NCBI GenBank assembly: GCA_052180195.1
Contig: CP197469.1
Origin: Gottfriedia sp002574545
GTDB lineage: Bacteria; Bacillota; Bacilli; Bacillales; Bacillaceae_G
Direction: 5' to 3' (one strand)
DNA length: 64,000 bases
Shown: one piece after another, positions 42,930 through 52,484 of the stretch
Layout: each line of letters opens with the position of its first letter
Position numbering within the stretch: position 1 is the first letter of the stretch
The notes under the pieces: model-generated
Seen by the model: only the letters and a program-made list of their open reading frames with translations
What the model was told of the DNA's origin: nothing
The model's database searches: none
Program-made: the position numbers and the translations under genes

Positions 42930-43541
42930 ATGGTTAAACTCGTTAAGATTAGAGCAAGTGTATTTATTCCAATGCCTTGGACTGAACCTAGGTTAGATAA
43001 TGAATCAGGAAATATCATTGAATTTGAAGGTGACTCACGTGAGTTTACACCTTTTGCCGTAAACACTATGCGCTCTAGAATTGAACAAGAAGTAATTGTG
43101 GATTTTTATAAAAAGAAAATTTTCACATATGCAAATACTGGTATCACAACAATGAGAGTTACAGCATCAAACGGTTCTATTTCTAAAGCAACTGGCAAAG
43201 CAAGTTCAGAGCAGATTTTATGTAAAAATATTAAATGGAGTAACGATGAAGTTAGTTTCCAAATGAGTGCAAGTGCTAGTAACCCTTTGAATGTAAATGC
43301 ACCGACTGCAGACTTTCTTTTAAATGTACAAGCAAAAAGCGATGGTAGTCTTACAATTCAAGGAGAGCATGATGGATTTCCATGTTACGAGTTTTATAAA
43401 CAAGTAGATTTTGGACCATTTGAGGATATTTACCTGCATGACTTTAGACGATCAGGTGATACGGCTGAAGCTCTCGGAGGAGAAATGGAGTATTCATTTA
43501 CTAAAACTTATAAAAAAATGAAACAGTTGGAGGAAAAATAA
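42930..43541 (+). CDS. DUF3238-like protein
   Basis: 203 residues. N-terminus VKLVKIRASVFIPMPWTEP then a beta-rich body with the motif GDSREFTPFAVNTMRSRIEQEV and DGFPCYEFYKQ near the end. This recalls DUF3238; its function is unknown. It shares the TAATG junction with the next gene, so it is coupled to the azoreductase and likely part of the same stress response. Confidence 0.6.
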   Translation: MVKLVKIRASVFIPMPWTEPRLDNESGNIIEFEGDSREFTPFAVNTMRSRIEQEVIVDFYKKKIFTYANTGITTMRVTASNGSISKATGKASSEQILCKNIKWSNDEVSFQMSASASNPLNVNAPTADFLLNVQAKSDGSLTIQGEHDGFPCYEFYKQVDFGPFEDIYLHDFRRSGDTAEALGGEMEYSFTKTYKKMKQLEEK

Positions 43542-44167
43542 TGTCAACAGTACTATTTATAAAAGCGAATAACCGCCCAGCGGAACAATCAGTAAGTGTG
43601 AAACTATATGAAACGTTTTTAACAAGTTATAAAGCATCTCACCCACATGATCATGTAATCGAACTAGATTTATACGAAGAAAATTTACCTTATGTTGGCG
43701 TTGACATGATTAATGGTACTTTTAAGTCAAGTAAAGGGATGAAGTTAACTGAAGAAGAAGCAAAAGCTGTAGAAATTGCAGACAAATACTTAAATCAATT
43801 TCTTGAAGCTGATAAAGTAGTCTTTGCATTCCCATTATGGAACTTAACGGTACCCGCTGTACTTCACACATATATTGATTACTTAAATCGAGCAGGTAAA
43901 ACATTTAAATACACACCTGAGGGACCAGTTGGATTAATTGGTGATAAAAAAATCGTCTTGTTAAACGCACGTGGTGGTGTCTATTCTGAAGGACCTGCTG
44001 CTAATGTAGAGATGGCTGTTAAATTTGTTTCAAGTATGATGCACTTCTTTGGTGCAAAAGATATTGAGACAGTTGTGATTGAAGGACATAACCAATTCCC
44101 AGAACAAGCAGAAGAAATCATTACAAAGGGTCTTGAAAAAGCTGATCAATTAGCCCTTTCATTTTAA
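43541..44167 (+). CDS. azoR: FMN-dependent NADH-azoreductase
   Basis: 208 residues, flavodoxin-like fold. FMN site is visible as KANNRPAEQSVS at the start and FPLWNLTVPAVLHTYIDYLN, with NARGGVYSEGPA for the isoalloxazine loop. It reduces quinones and azo dyes with NADH; in related bacteria such genes answer to thiol-reactive compounds. Coupled to the gene before it by TAATG; terminator follows. Confidence 0.9.
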   Translation: MSTVLFIKANNRPAEQSVSVKLYETFLTSYKASHPHDHVIELDLYEENLPYVGVDMINGTFKSSKGMKLTEEEAKAVEIADKYLNQFLEADKVVFAFPLWNLTVPAVLHTYIDYLNRAGKTFKYTPEGPVGLIGDKKIVLLNARGGVYSEGPAANVEMAVKFVSSMMHFFGAKDIETVVIEGHNQFPEQAEEIITKGLEKADQLALSF

Positions 44168-44188
44168 CTTACTAACTGCAATAGATTA

Positions 44189-44232
44189 AAAAACAAGTCC
44201 TAACGTTAATGATTAGGACTTGTTTTTTATCT
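44189..44232 (+). terminator. Rho-independent terminator
   Basis: AACAAGTCCTAA / TTAGGACTTGTT hairpin then TTTTAT. Confidence 0.9.
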
Positions 44233-44335
44233 CCTTTTCTATTAGACTAGCCACTATAGTTTTCCCATTCTCAGTTGATTTTGGGTTAGTTTGATGAGCA
44301 ACAGTTTGTAGATAATGTTTCATTAGTTTGATAAA

Positions 44336-44378
44336 AAAAGAGTCCCTAGTAAATAATTTTATTAGGGACTCTTTTTAT
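44336..44378 (-). terminator. Rho-independent terminator
   Basis: AGAGTCCCTA / TAGGGACTCT hairpin with TTTTTTT on the minus strand, after tcyP. Confidence 0.88.
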
Positions 44379-44390
44379 TAGACTTTTAAA

Positions 44391-45773
44391 TTATGCCTCT
44401 ACAACATCCGCTTGCTGATAAACTTCTTTTTCGAATTCTCCAGTTGCTTTACTTGTTAGGATACCTGATGTCATTGCTCCACTAACGTTTAGAGCTGTAC
44501 GGCCCATGTCGATTAGAGGTTCAACTGAAATTAGTAATCCAACGATCGCGATTGGAAGATTCATAACTGAAAGGACGATAAGAGCTGCAAAAGTTGCTCC
44601 TCCACCGACACCAGCTACACCGAATGAACTGATTGCTACGATTAGAATTAGAGAGATAATAAATGATACACTTGTTGGATCTACACCAGCTGATGGAGCT
44701 ACCATTACAGCTAACATTGCTGGGTAAATACCAGCACATCCATTTTGACCGATTGAAAGTCCAAACGAACCAGCGAAGTTTGCAATACCTTCTGAAACAC
44801 CAAAATCTTTTGTTTGTGTTTTGATTGTCATTGGTAATGTTCCCGCACTTGTACGTGATGTAAATGCAAATGTTAAAGTTGGTAAGGCTTTTTTCACATA
44901 ACTTACTGGGCTTAGTTTTGCAAATGATAATAATAATAAATGCACAATAAACATTAAGATTAAAGCCACATAGGACGCAATTACAAACTTACCTAATTTT
45001 ACGATTGCATCATAATCACTTGTTGCTGCTACTTTTGTAATGATTGCTAAGATTCCATATGGTGTTAAACGAAGAATTAATGATACGACTCTCATCGTAA
45101 TTGAATATAGTGTATCAATTATTTTAGCAAAAAACTCTGCAGTTTCAGGCTCTTTTCGTTTTACTCCTAAGTATGCAATTCCCACAATAGCTGCAAAAAT
45201 AACAACTGCAATTGTTGAAGTTGCACGTGCACCAGTTAAATCTAAAAATGGATTACTTGGAAATAATTCAAGGATTTGTTTAGGGATTGTCAACGATTCT
45301 ACAGTTGGCACTCGACCTTGTAATTCTGTAATTCTAGCAGTCTCTTGAGCACCTTCTGATAGTTTGATTCCATCAAGTCCAAATCCTAAAGCGGAACCAA
45401 TTCCGATAGCTGCTGAAATAGCTGTTGTACCAAGAAGGATCCCAATAACAAGGACACTAATTTTACCGATATTCTTTGTTAATTTTAATTTTGTAAACGC
45501 ACCGACAATTGAAACGAATACTAGTGGCATGACAATCATTTGTAATAGTTTTACATAACCACTACCAACAATGCTAAACCAGTCGATTGTTCCAACTGTA
45601 ACATCATGTTCAGTTCCATAGATTAAATGAATAATATAACCAAAAATAAGACCTAAACCTAAACCTGCGAATACACGCTTTGAAAAAGATACATGCTTTT
45701 TTTGCAAAAGATACAATCCATACATAAGTACTAATAAGATCGCAACATTTACGCAGATAAGAAATGTATTCAT
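44391..45773 (-). CDS. tcyP: L-cystine symporter TcyP
   Basis: 460 residues in the dicarboxylate/amino acid:cation symporter family with eight to ten membrane segments. The start KKHVSFSKRVFAGLGLG and SGYVKLLQMIVMPLVFVS match the B. subtilis TcyP/YhcL pattern; FTSRTSAGTLPMTIKTQ is the substrate-gating hairpin. Upstream lie two GGAAT boxes (TAGGAAT near 45837, AGGAATTG near 45842) that resemble CymR sites; binding is inferred. Confidence 0.85.
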   Translation of the reverse strand: MNTFLICVNVAILLVLMYGLYLLQKKHVSFSKRVFAGLGLGLIFGYIIHLIYGTEHDVTVGTIDWFSIVGSGYVKLLQMIVMPLVFVSIVGAFTKLKLTKNIGKISVLVIGILLGTTAISAAIGIGSALGFGLDGIKLSEGAQETARITELQGRVPTVESLTIPKQILELFPSNPFLDLTGARATSTIAVVIFAAIVGIAYLGVKRKEPETAEFFAKIIDTLYSITMRVVSLILRLTPYGILAIITKVAATSDYDAIVKLGKFVIASYVALILMFIVHLLLLSFAKLSPVSYVKKALPTLTFAFTSRTSAGTLPMTIKTQTKDFGVSEGIANFAGSFGLSIGQNGCAGIYPAMLAVMVAPSAGVDPTSVSFIISLILIVAISSFGVAGVGGGATFAALIVLSVMNLPIAIVGLLISVEPLIDMGRTALNVSGAMTSGILTSKATGEFEKEVYQQADVVEA

Positions 45774-45914
45774 TTTTCTCCCCCTTTTCTTTTAATAATT
45801 TAATTTACGAAAATATTAATACAAGTATTCCTATAAATCAAGTAGGAATTGTTTGTTTTTCGAAAAATTCCTACTTATTCCTCATTATGATGCAATCTAT
45901 CTAGAAACCTATTA

Positions 45915-46382
45915 CTACTTAATGAATAGCAATTCACCATATTGATCAAATGCATGCTTAAAATCAAAAGCAGTAGGAGTCGGTCCATTTTGAATATAAT
46001 AGTCATATCTTTTAAAGGCCTCTTCCCACGAAACATCACTTTGTTTCTCGGTCCACCATATAACATATGAAAGATGCTTCTCCTTATAAGATTCCATCCA
46101 TTTACCTCGATCTTTCAATGCTTGTTTATGGTGTCCGGAGTACGTAAAACGATATAGGGATTCTAAGTTCTTCCAAACGGTTAGTGTAAGTATAGGAGCG
46201 CCTTCCCCCTTATTAGCTTCTTTAGGGAGAGAAATTCCATCAGATGAAAACGCATCAATCATATTTCCTGATTTTGTAGCCTGACGAAAGACATCATTTC
46301 CTACAGAAAAAAATTGACGAGAGGCAGAGTGGTCATATGGGTGTTTTAGCCTACCAACTGTATAAATTGCAACAAAAGTCAT
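45915..46382 (-). CDS. DUF3291 family protein
   Basis: 155 residues. Conserved pattern IYTVGRLKHPYDHSASRQFF at the N-terminus, LTVWKNLESLYRFTYSG HHKQAL then WWTEKQSDVSWEEAFKRYDY; all are DUF3291 hallmarks. Related in fold to antibiotic-biosynthesis monooxygenase-like (dimeric alpha/beta) proteins. ATG at 46382 follows GGAGG, so the longer upstream frame is not used. Function unknown. Confidence 0.85.
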   Translation of the reverse strand: MTFVAIYTVGRLKHPYDHSASRQFFSVGNDVFRQATKSGNMIDAFSSDGISLPKEANKGEGAPILTLTVWKNLESLYRFTYSGHHKQALKDRGKWMESYKEKHLSYVIWWTEKQSDVSWEEAFKRYDYYIQNGPTPTAFDFKHAFDQYGELLFIK

Positions 46383-46529
46383 AAATAGTCCTCCGTAGAC
46401 AGGTTTTATTAAATTTATATTCAAGTACGCTTTTATTTCATAACTAATTCTTTTTTTCAATATTTTTATATTTTGTAGATAATTGGGTTAAGTTGGACAT
46501 TTTGTGGACGGTATAGAAATTAAATGTAG

Positions 46530-46585
46530 ATAAAAAAAGAGACCTCCCTTTGTCAGTTATCCTGACTTACGGAATAGCCTCTTTT
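46530..46585 (-). terminator. Probable terminator
   Basis: Nested arms AAAGAG/CTCTTT and GTCAG/CTGAC form a long imperfect hairpin after the SRPBCC gene. Confidence 0.55.
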
Positions 46586-46588
46586 AAA

Positions 46589-47047
46589 TTATGAAATAGA
46601 AATAGGTGGCAATGTCTTACCTGTTTCTAGCAAACTCTTTAAGTTACTTAATATCGCTGGCCAGCCATTGTTTAATCCTTCAAACGTATCATCACGATCC
46701 ACAAAATCAGTCGTTTCAAGATTTTCATGTTTCAGCGTTAATCTAACAGTCGATTCTAATTCTTTTAACACAAATGTGACGATTGATGGTTCTTTACGAT
46801 TCGTCGGATCATTTGTATGATTCCATGTAAACGAAAGTAAACGATATGGCTCACATTTTAAAATCGTTCCATAATCTGTCACTTCACCATTTCGTAAATA
46901 AGAAACCGTTGAGCCTACTTGCCAATCAGATTCAATGGCAGTACCGAAAAAGTATTTTTCAGTAAATTGAGTACTCGTTAATGCTTCCCATAGTTTTTCG
47001 GGTGTTGTTGCGATATATGTAACATAAACAAATTGTGGTTTATTCAT
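46589..47047 (-). CDS. SRPBCC/AHSA1 family protein
   Basis: 152 residues: start MNKPQFVYVTYIATTPEKLW, TSTQFTEKYFFGTAIESDW, then LRNGEVTDYGTILKCEPYRL and NNGWPAILSNLKSLLE, standard for activator-of-Hsp90-homologue-like (Bet v 1) proteins that bind hydrophobic ligands. ATG at 47047 with GGAGG supported. It overlaps the ArsR gene end by eight bases and forms an operon with it; ArsR-SRPBCC pairs are common and the ArsR controls the pair. Confidence 0.88.
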   Translation of the reverse strand: MNKPQFVYVTYIATTPEKLWEALTSTQFTEKYFFGTAIESDWQVGSTVSYLRNGEVTDYGTILKCEPYRLLSFTWNHTNDPTNRKEPSIVTFVLKELESTVRLTLKHENLETTDFVDRDDTFEGLNNGWPAILSNLKSLLETGKTLPPISIS

Positions 47048-47357
47048 TGTTGAAATCCTCCTCAAGTTTATTTAATTCACTTAATGCATCTAAACGATTA
47101 TGTTCGTACTTGTTGATCCATCGCTTTGAAATTTCGCTAATCGGTACAGGATTAAGATAGTGAAGTTTATTTCGACCATGCCATTCTATGACAACTAGGT
47201 TTGCTTCTTCTAAAATCATTAGGTGTTTAGTTACTGCTTGTCTACTCATATCAAGATGTTGACATAATTCAGATAATGTTTGACCGTTATATACAAATAA
47301 TTCATCAAGCAATTTTCTACGATTTGAATCGGCAAGTGCTTTAAAAACTTTATCGAT
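47040..47357 (-). CDS. ArsR-family regulator with probable ATC start
   Basis: About 105 residues, winged HTH QTLSELCQHLDMSRQAVTKH with LMILEEANLVVIEW. The canonical frame only starts at TTG 47312, which would cut helix 1. The natural N-terminus IDKVFKALADSNRRKL continues upstream to ATC at 47357, eight bases from a good GGAGG (47366-47370), and an in-frame stop lies further up. No ATG, GTG or TTG is available in between. Confidence 0.75.
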   Translation of the reverse strand: MDKVFKALADSNRRKLLDELFVYNGQTLSELCQHLDMSRQAVTKHLMILEEANLVVIEWHGRNKLHYLNPVPISEISKRWINKYEHNRLDALSELNKLEEDFNNE

Positions 47358-47450
47358 TGCTTTCGCCTCCTCATTGCTTACATATTAAGCAACCAATTAG
47401 TTGCATGTCAAGTTAAAATATGCTCTATTTGAAGATAGGAAAAAAAAAAA

Positions 47451-47476
47451 GAAATTGCCGAAACAATTTCTCTTTT
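47451..47476 (-). terminator. Rho-independent terminator
   Basis: GAAATTG / CAATTTC hairpin with a long T-run on the minus strand, after the MFS gene. Confidence 0.7.
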
Positions 47477-47484
47477 TCATATGA

Positions 47485-48792
47485 TTAACCCGCAAGATTA
47501 TTTGAAGGTCTAGCCGTTTTTTCACGTTTTCCTGGTTTCACAAAGATCATAGCAACCATCCCTAACGTTACAGCAATTGATGCTGCAATAAACATTGCAC
47601 TGTAACCGTGTTTTGCTACTAAGCTACCAGTTAAGGTTGGCGCAATGATTGTAGCTAGGTTTGCGATGAAATGTGTTACTCCCCCAAATGTTCCAGCTTT
47701 TTTAGGTTCCGTATCCAATACTACTGTCCAATAAATCGAGTTTGGTAAATAGTTAAATGCATTACCTATACACATTAAAATCAAGACTGCAGTTGCACTT
47801 TGAACGGTTGGAATTAGCATGAAACAAATTGCTGTAAAGAATAATGAAATGACTGTGAACCAAGATCTAGCAATACGTAAATTGCCTGTTTTTCTAAGAA
47901 GTGAATCTGATATTTTACCTCCTAGTAAACCTGTAAAAATAGCTCCAATCCATGGAATCATTCCAACAAATCCTAGTGATGCTAATGAAAATCCAAATTC
48001 ATCTTGTAAATATTTTGGCGTCCAAGTAAGCAATAATATATTTACATATAAAAAGGCAAAATAACCAATTGCATTCATTACTAGAGTAGGATTTTTGAAA
48101 AAATAGTACCATGGTGTAGATTCTTGCTCACTTTTTCCGCTAATCGGATTATTTAATCGGATTAACTCAAGTTCTTGTTTTGTGACTTTTGGATTATCTT
48201 CTGGCAAGTTTGTAAATACTTTAGACCAAATAAATGCCCAAATTAAACCTACTACCCCTAGAATAATAAATGTTACTTTCCAACTTGCAACTGATAATAA
48301 AGCAACTACGATTGGTGCAGTGATCAATGCTCCTACTGGTGTACCTACTAAACCAAGCGCAACTGCAAACCCTCTTTCTTTTGGAGAAACCCAGTTAGCC
48401 ATTGTTTTATTCATTGTTGAGAATGTAGGTCCTTCTGCAAGTCCAAATAATACGCGGAAAACTGCAAATCCAGCTAAAGCTGAGCCACCAAATAAGGTCG
48501 CACCTAAATTACCTGCAAATATAGTGCCTAATTCAAAAATTGACCAGGCAGTTGCGGCAAGTAACCACATAAATTTTGGACCTTTTTTGTCAGCGAAAGC
48601 CCCTCCAAATAATGCTCCAAATATATAGCCGTATCCAAAGTAACCTAAAATTTCACCCCAACTTACTGGACTTAATCCAAACTCTTTAATAATCTCTGCC
48701 TGTGCATATGCAATTGCACCTCGATCGATATAATTAACAATCGTGATGATGATGATCATAAAAATGATAAAGAATCGATAATTATTTTTCAT
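47485..48792 (-). CDS. MFS transporter of the hut cluster
   Basis: 435 residues with twelve hydrophobic segments. The first loop has GGAFADKKGPKF (the MFS A-motif) and the N-terminal part (NYIDRGAIAYAQAEIIKEFG) is typical of the anion:cation symporter subfamily. It is 70 bases after hutI, so it likely imports histidine or urocanate in place of HutM; that substrate is inferred from position. Confidence 0.8.
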   Translation of the reverse strand: MKNNYRFFIIFMIIIITIVNYIDRGAIAYAQAEIIKEFGLSPVSWGEILGYFGYGYIFGALFGGAFADKKGPKFMWLLAATAWSIFELGTIFAGNLGATLFGGSALAGFAVFRVLFGLAEGPTFSTMNKTMANWVSPKERGFAVALGLVGTPVGALITAPIVVALLSVASWKVTFIILGVVGLIWAFIWSKVFTNLPEDNPKVTKQELELIRLNNPISGKSEQESTPWYYFFKNPTLVMNAIGYFAFLYVNILLLTWTPKYLQDEFGFSLASLGFVGMIPWIGAIFTGLLGGKISDSLLRKTGNLRIARSWFTVISLFFTAICFMLIPTVQSATAVLILMCIGNAFNYLPNSIYWTVVLDTEPKKAGTFGGVTHFIANLATIIAPTLTGSLVAKHGYSAMFIAASIAVTLGMVAMIFVKPGKREKTARPSNNLAG

Positions 48793-48862
48793 TAAAGATT
48801 GTTCCTCCTATATAATTTTTATCAGAAGGGACCCCCATATATTTATCATTATCTGTTGCTAA

Positions 48863-50119
48863 TTACACAATCTTTATACCCTTTTTCCAAACGGATTTCA
48901 CATGGTTAACGCCAAATAAATATTGTAATTCTTGATAGTTTTTAACATTCCACAATACGATATCTGCTTGTTTTCCAACTTCAAGTGATCCAATTTGATC
49001 TTGGCGATTAATTGCACACGCAGCGTTGTATGTTGCTGCCGTTAAGCTTTCAGCTGGAGTAAGTCGCATTGATATACAAGCTAAATTCATTACAAGCGGC
49101 ATCGACGTAGTCGGTGAAGAACCCGGATTACAGTCAGTTGAAATTGCCACAGCTACTCCTTCATCAATCATTTTTCTTCCTTTTGCAGCATCTTCACGTA
49201 AATAAAGTGCAGTTGCAGGTAGAAGACAAGCAATTGTTCCTGATTTTGCCATTGCAGAAATACCTTCATCAGAAGCTTTTAATAAATGCTCAGCTGAAAT
49301 AGCACCAATTTTTGCTGCTAATTCCGCTCCACCATAAGGTTCAATTTCATCAGCATGAATTTTTGGGATTAAATCATATTTTTTACCTGCTTCTAAAATT
49401 CTCTCTGATTGTTCTGGTGTAAATACACCTTTTTCACAGAATACGTCATTAAATTCAGCTAATTTTTCTTCTGCGATAATTGGTAGCATGTCGTTAATTA
49501 AGTGATCAACAAATTCATCTTCTCGTCCTTTAAACTCTTTCGGCACTGCATGAGCACCCATAAAAGTAGGAACTAATTCAACTGCATGCATGTATTTTAA
49601 TTTTTTCATAACTCTTAACTGCTTTAGCTCGGTTTCTAAATCCATACCATAACCGCTTTTACTTTCTACAGTCGTCACGCCATGTGCAATAAAAGAATCT
49701 AGACGTCGCATCGTTTGTGCCATCAATTCTTCTTCAGTTGCTTCACGAGTCATGCGGGCAGTCGCATGAATTCCGCCACCCGCATTCATAATATCCATAT
49801 ATGTTGCACCTTCAAGACGCATTTCAAATTCACGCTCACGGCTTCCACCATACACAACATGTGTATGTGGATCCACTAGACCAGGAGTAACAAGTTGATT
49901 TGATGCATCAACTACTTGTGCTTCATGAATTTTTTTTGCATAGCGATCTTGAATTTCTTTTGTTGTTCCAACAGCTTGGATCACTCCATCTTCAATCCAT
50001 AAGCTACCGTCTTCAATTAAACCAAGCTCTGACATTGCTTCCTTTGAGCGAGGTCCTTTCACGTTTGAAGCAAGCGTTGCTAATTGAGCAGCATTTTTAA
50101 TCCAAATTGGTTTAGTCAT
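48863..50119 (-). CDS. hutI: Imidazolonepropionase HutI
   Basis: 418 residues of the amidohydrolase superfamily. Metal site TPGLVDPHTHVVYGGSREREF (first His pair), later HADEIEPYGGAELA and STDCNPGSSPTTSMPLVMNL; family length. It opens imidazolonepropionate to formiminoglutamate, the third step of histidine breakdown. It starts on the base that ends hutU. Confidence 0.95.
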   Translation of the reverse strand: MTKPIWIKNAAQLATLASNVKGPRSKEAMSELGLIEDGSLWIEDGVIQAVGTTKEIQDRYAKKIHEAQVVDASNQLVTPGLVDPHTHVVYGGSREREFEMRLEGATYMDIMNAGGGIHATARMTREATEEELMAQTMRRLDSFIAHGVTTVESKSGYGMDLETELKQLRVMKKLKYMHAVELVPTFMGAHAVPKEFKGREDEFVDHLINDMLPIIAEEKLAEFNDVFCEKGVFTPEQSERILEAGKKYDLIPKIHADEIEPYGGAELAAKIGAISAEHLLKASDEGISAMAKSGTIACLLPATALYLREDAAKGRKMIDEGVAVAISTDCNPGSSPTTSMPLVMNLACISMRLTPAESLTAATYNAACAINRQDQIGSLEVGKQADIVLWNVKNYQELQYLFGVNHVKSVWKKGIKIV

Positions 50120-51795
50120 TACTTATCAGTCCCTTTATCAAGCATTGGAATATTTACTCCTCTTTCACGAGCAGTTTGTTTAGCTAGCTCATAACCTGCA
50201 TCAGCGTGACGAACTACACCCATTCCAGGGTCTGTTGTTAATACGCGCTCAATACGTGCTTCTGCTTCTTTTGTACCATCTGCAACAATTACGACACCAG
50301 CGTGTAAAGAGTAACCCATTCCTACTCCACCACCGTGATGAACTGATACCCAAGTTGCTCCACCAACTGCGTTAATCATTGCATTTAAGATTGGCCAGTC
50401 TGCTACTACATCTGATCCATCCATCATGCTTTCAGTTTCACGATTTGGAGATGCTACAGAACCTGAATCTAAGTGGTCTCTTCCAATTACGATTGGAGCT
50501 TTTAATTCACCACTTGCAACCATGTCATTTAAAATTTTACCGAAACGAGCGCGCTCGCCGTATCCTAACCAGCAAATACGAGAAGGTAGACCTTGGAATT
50601 CTACTTTTTCACCGGCCATACGAATCCAGTTACATAAATGCTCATTATCAGCAAATTCACGTAAAATAGCTTGGTCAGTTTTGTAAATATCCTCAGGATC
50701 ACCTGATAATGCTACCCAACGGAAAGGTCCTTTCCCTTCACAGAATTGTGGGCGGATATATGCTGGAACGAATCCTGGGAAATCAAATGCATTCTCTACG
50801 CCTTCATCCTTCGCAACTTGACGAATGTTATTACCGTAATCAAATGTGACAGAACCTTTTTCCATCATTTCAAGCATTGCTTTAACATGAGTTGCCATTG
50901 AAGCTTTTGAACGAGCAACATAAAGTTCTGGGTTTGAAGCTCTTAATTCTGCAGCTTCTTCTAATGACATTCCAGATGGAGTATAACCGTTTAATGGATC
51001 GTGCGCAGATGTTTGGTCAGTTAATACTTCTGGAATAAAGTTTCTAGCAATCATTTCTGGTAAAATTTCAGATGCATTTCCGATTAGGCCGATTGATAAT
51101 GCTTTACCTTCTTTTTTCGCTTCCTCAGCAAGACGAATTGCCTCATCTAAAGAATCTGTTTTTACATCCGTATATCTAGTTTCGATACGACGATCGATTC
51201 TAGTTTCATCTACATCGATCCCAATGCATACTCCACCATTCATTGTAACAGCTAGTGGTTGAGCTCCACCCATTCCACCAAGACCAGCTGTAACAGTAAT
51301 TGTACCTTGAAGTGTGCCATTGAAATGTTGTTTTGCTAATTCAGCAAATGTTTCGTATGTTCCTTGAACAATACCTTGAGAACCAATATAGATCCAGCTA
51401 CCAGCTGTCATTTGTCCGTACATCATTAAACCTTTTTTATCTAATTCGTGGAAAGTATCCCAATTAGCAAAAGCAGGTACTAGATTTGAGTTAGCAATTA
51501 AAACACGTGGTGCATCCGTATGAGATTTAAAAATCGCAACTGGTTTACCAGATTGAACTAATAATGTTTCATCATTTTCTAAATTCTTTAATGATTCAAC
51601 AATCGCATCGAAGCACTCCCAGTTACGAGCTGCTTTACCAATTCCACCATATACAACAAGATCCTCTGGACGCTCTGCTACATCTGGATCTAAATTATTC
51701 ATTAACATACGAAGAACTGCTTCTTGTTGCCAACCTTTTGTATTTAATTCCGTACCTCTATATCTAACTACTTTATCAACTGTAACCGTATTCAT
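50119..51795 (-). CDS. hutU: Urocanate hydratase HutU
   Basis: 558 residues; VYGGIGKAARNWE near residue 50, TVTAGLGGMGGAQPLA for NAD+ binding and RICWLGYGERA with the catalytic region DHLDSGSVASPNRETE are all present. Converts urocanate to imidazolonepropionate. First gene of hutU-hutI-MFS; histidase (hutH) is not in this window. Confidence 0.96.
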   Translation of the reverse strand: MNTVTVDKVVRYRGTELNTKGWQQEAVLRMLMNNLDPDVAERPEDLVVYGGIGKAARNWECFDAIVESLKNLENDETLLVQSGKPVAIFKSHTDAPRVLIANSNLVPAFANWDTFHELDKKGLMMYGQMTAGSWIYIGSQGIVQGTYETFAELAKQHFNGTLQGTITVTAGLGGMGGAQPLAVTMNGGVCIGIDVDETRIDRRIETRYTDVKTDSLDEAIRLAEEAKKEGKALSIGLIGNASEILPEMIARNFIPEVLTDQTSAHDPLNGYTPSGMSLEEAAELRASNPELYVARSKASMATHVKAMLEMMEKGSVTFDYGNNIRQVAKDEGVENAFDFPGFVPAYIRPQFCEGKGPFRWVALSGDPEDIYKTDQAILREFADNEHLCNWIRMAGEKVEFQGLPSRICWLGYGERARFGKILNDMVASGELKAPIVIGRDHLDSGSVASPNRETESMMDGSDVVADWPILNAMINAVGGATWVSVHHGGGVGMGYSLHAGVVIVADGTKEAEARIERVLTTDPGMGVVRHADAGYELAKQTARERGVNIPMLDKGTDK

Positions 51796-52036
51796 AATTT
51801 AATACCCCCTAGATTTGATGTTTTCAGTCTAACACGAATTTTTAGATATTTTATTATAAAATGATGATTATTTTATAATGCATTTCACTATACTTATCTT
51901 TTAATTATATTTTTATAATCTATCTCAAAATCTATTAATTAATTAGACTATTTTAAAAAATACGATGAAAATAATAGAGGTTTATCATCATTCACGTTGA
52001 AATCATAAATTGATTAAATCGAAGGGTGGAATCATT
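51796..52036. promoter_or_regulatory. hutU upstream region with inverted repeat
   Basis: ATTATAAAA (51853-51861) and TTTTATAAT (51871-51879) form a perfect 9-bp inverted repeat with a nine-base spacer, about 60 bases upstream of hutU. This is a candidate operator. The rest is AT-rich; the start region of the VOC gene lies at the end. Confidence 0.5.
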
Positions 52037-52423
52037 ATGAAATCAATCATTTCTCCAATTACAAACAAAGTTAACTACGTTTTTATTCACGTTAAGGAAC
52101 TAAAAAAGTCAGTTGAATGGTATTGTAGACTCCTTGGCATTACAACCGATCTTAGTCAAATAGAATCCCCTGTATTTAATATCCCTGTAACAGGTACAAC
52201 TGGATTAACTTTAGACGACCACACTTTTGATCCGGATTACAAATTTCAACCTTCAAAAAATGTGTTATTTAATTTCTACTCAGATGACATAGACCAAGCT
52301 TACCTATTTATGAAAGAAAATCATATTTCGATCGTAAAAGAGATTGAACGCATTGGAGAATTTGCTTATTTTAACTTTGAGGATTTGGATGGAAATGTAC
52401 TAATGATTTGTAATAGTAAATAA
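52037..52423 (+). CDS. VOC-superfamily (glyoxalase-like) protein
   Basis: 128 residues. VNYVFIHVKELKKSVEWYCRLLG at the N-terminus, FDPDYKFQP and the end FNFEDLDGNVLMICN fit a VOC fold with two beta-alpha-beta-beta-beta modules, where His and Glu in those blocks could hold a metal. GGGTGG precedes ATG 52037. Function unassigned; such proteins include fosfomycin- and bleomycin-resistance relatives. Confidence 0.8.
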   Translation: MKSIISPITNKVNYVFIHVKELKKSVEWYCRLLGITTDLSQIESPVFNIPVTGTTGLTLDDHTFDPDYKFQPSKNVLFNFYSDDIDQAYLFMKENHISIVKEIERIGEFAYFNFEDLDGNVLMICNSK

Positions 52424-52436
52424 AAAAACAAAATTT

Positions 52437-52484
52437 AAGCCTGTATCATCGATTACCATTAATCTTAGATACAGGCCATTTTTA
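52437..52484. terminator. Bidirectional terminator
   Basis: GCCTGTATC / GATACAGGC stem followed by ATTTTT, between the convergent VOC and DinB genes. Confidence 0.8.

Noticed and set aside
48182..48628. 148-codon frame opposite the MFS transporter
   Set aside because: Antisense shadow; composition unlike a real protein.
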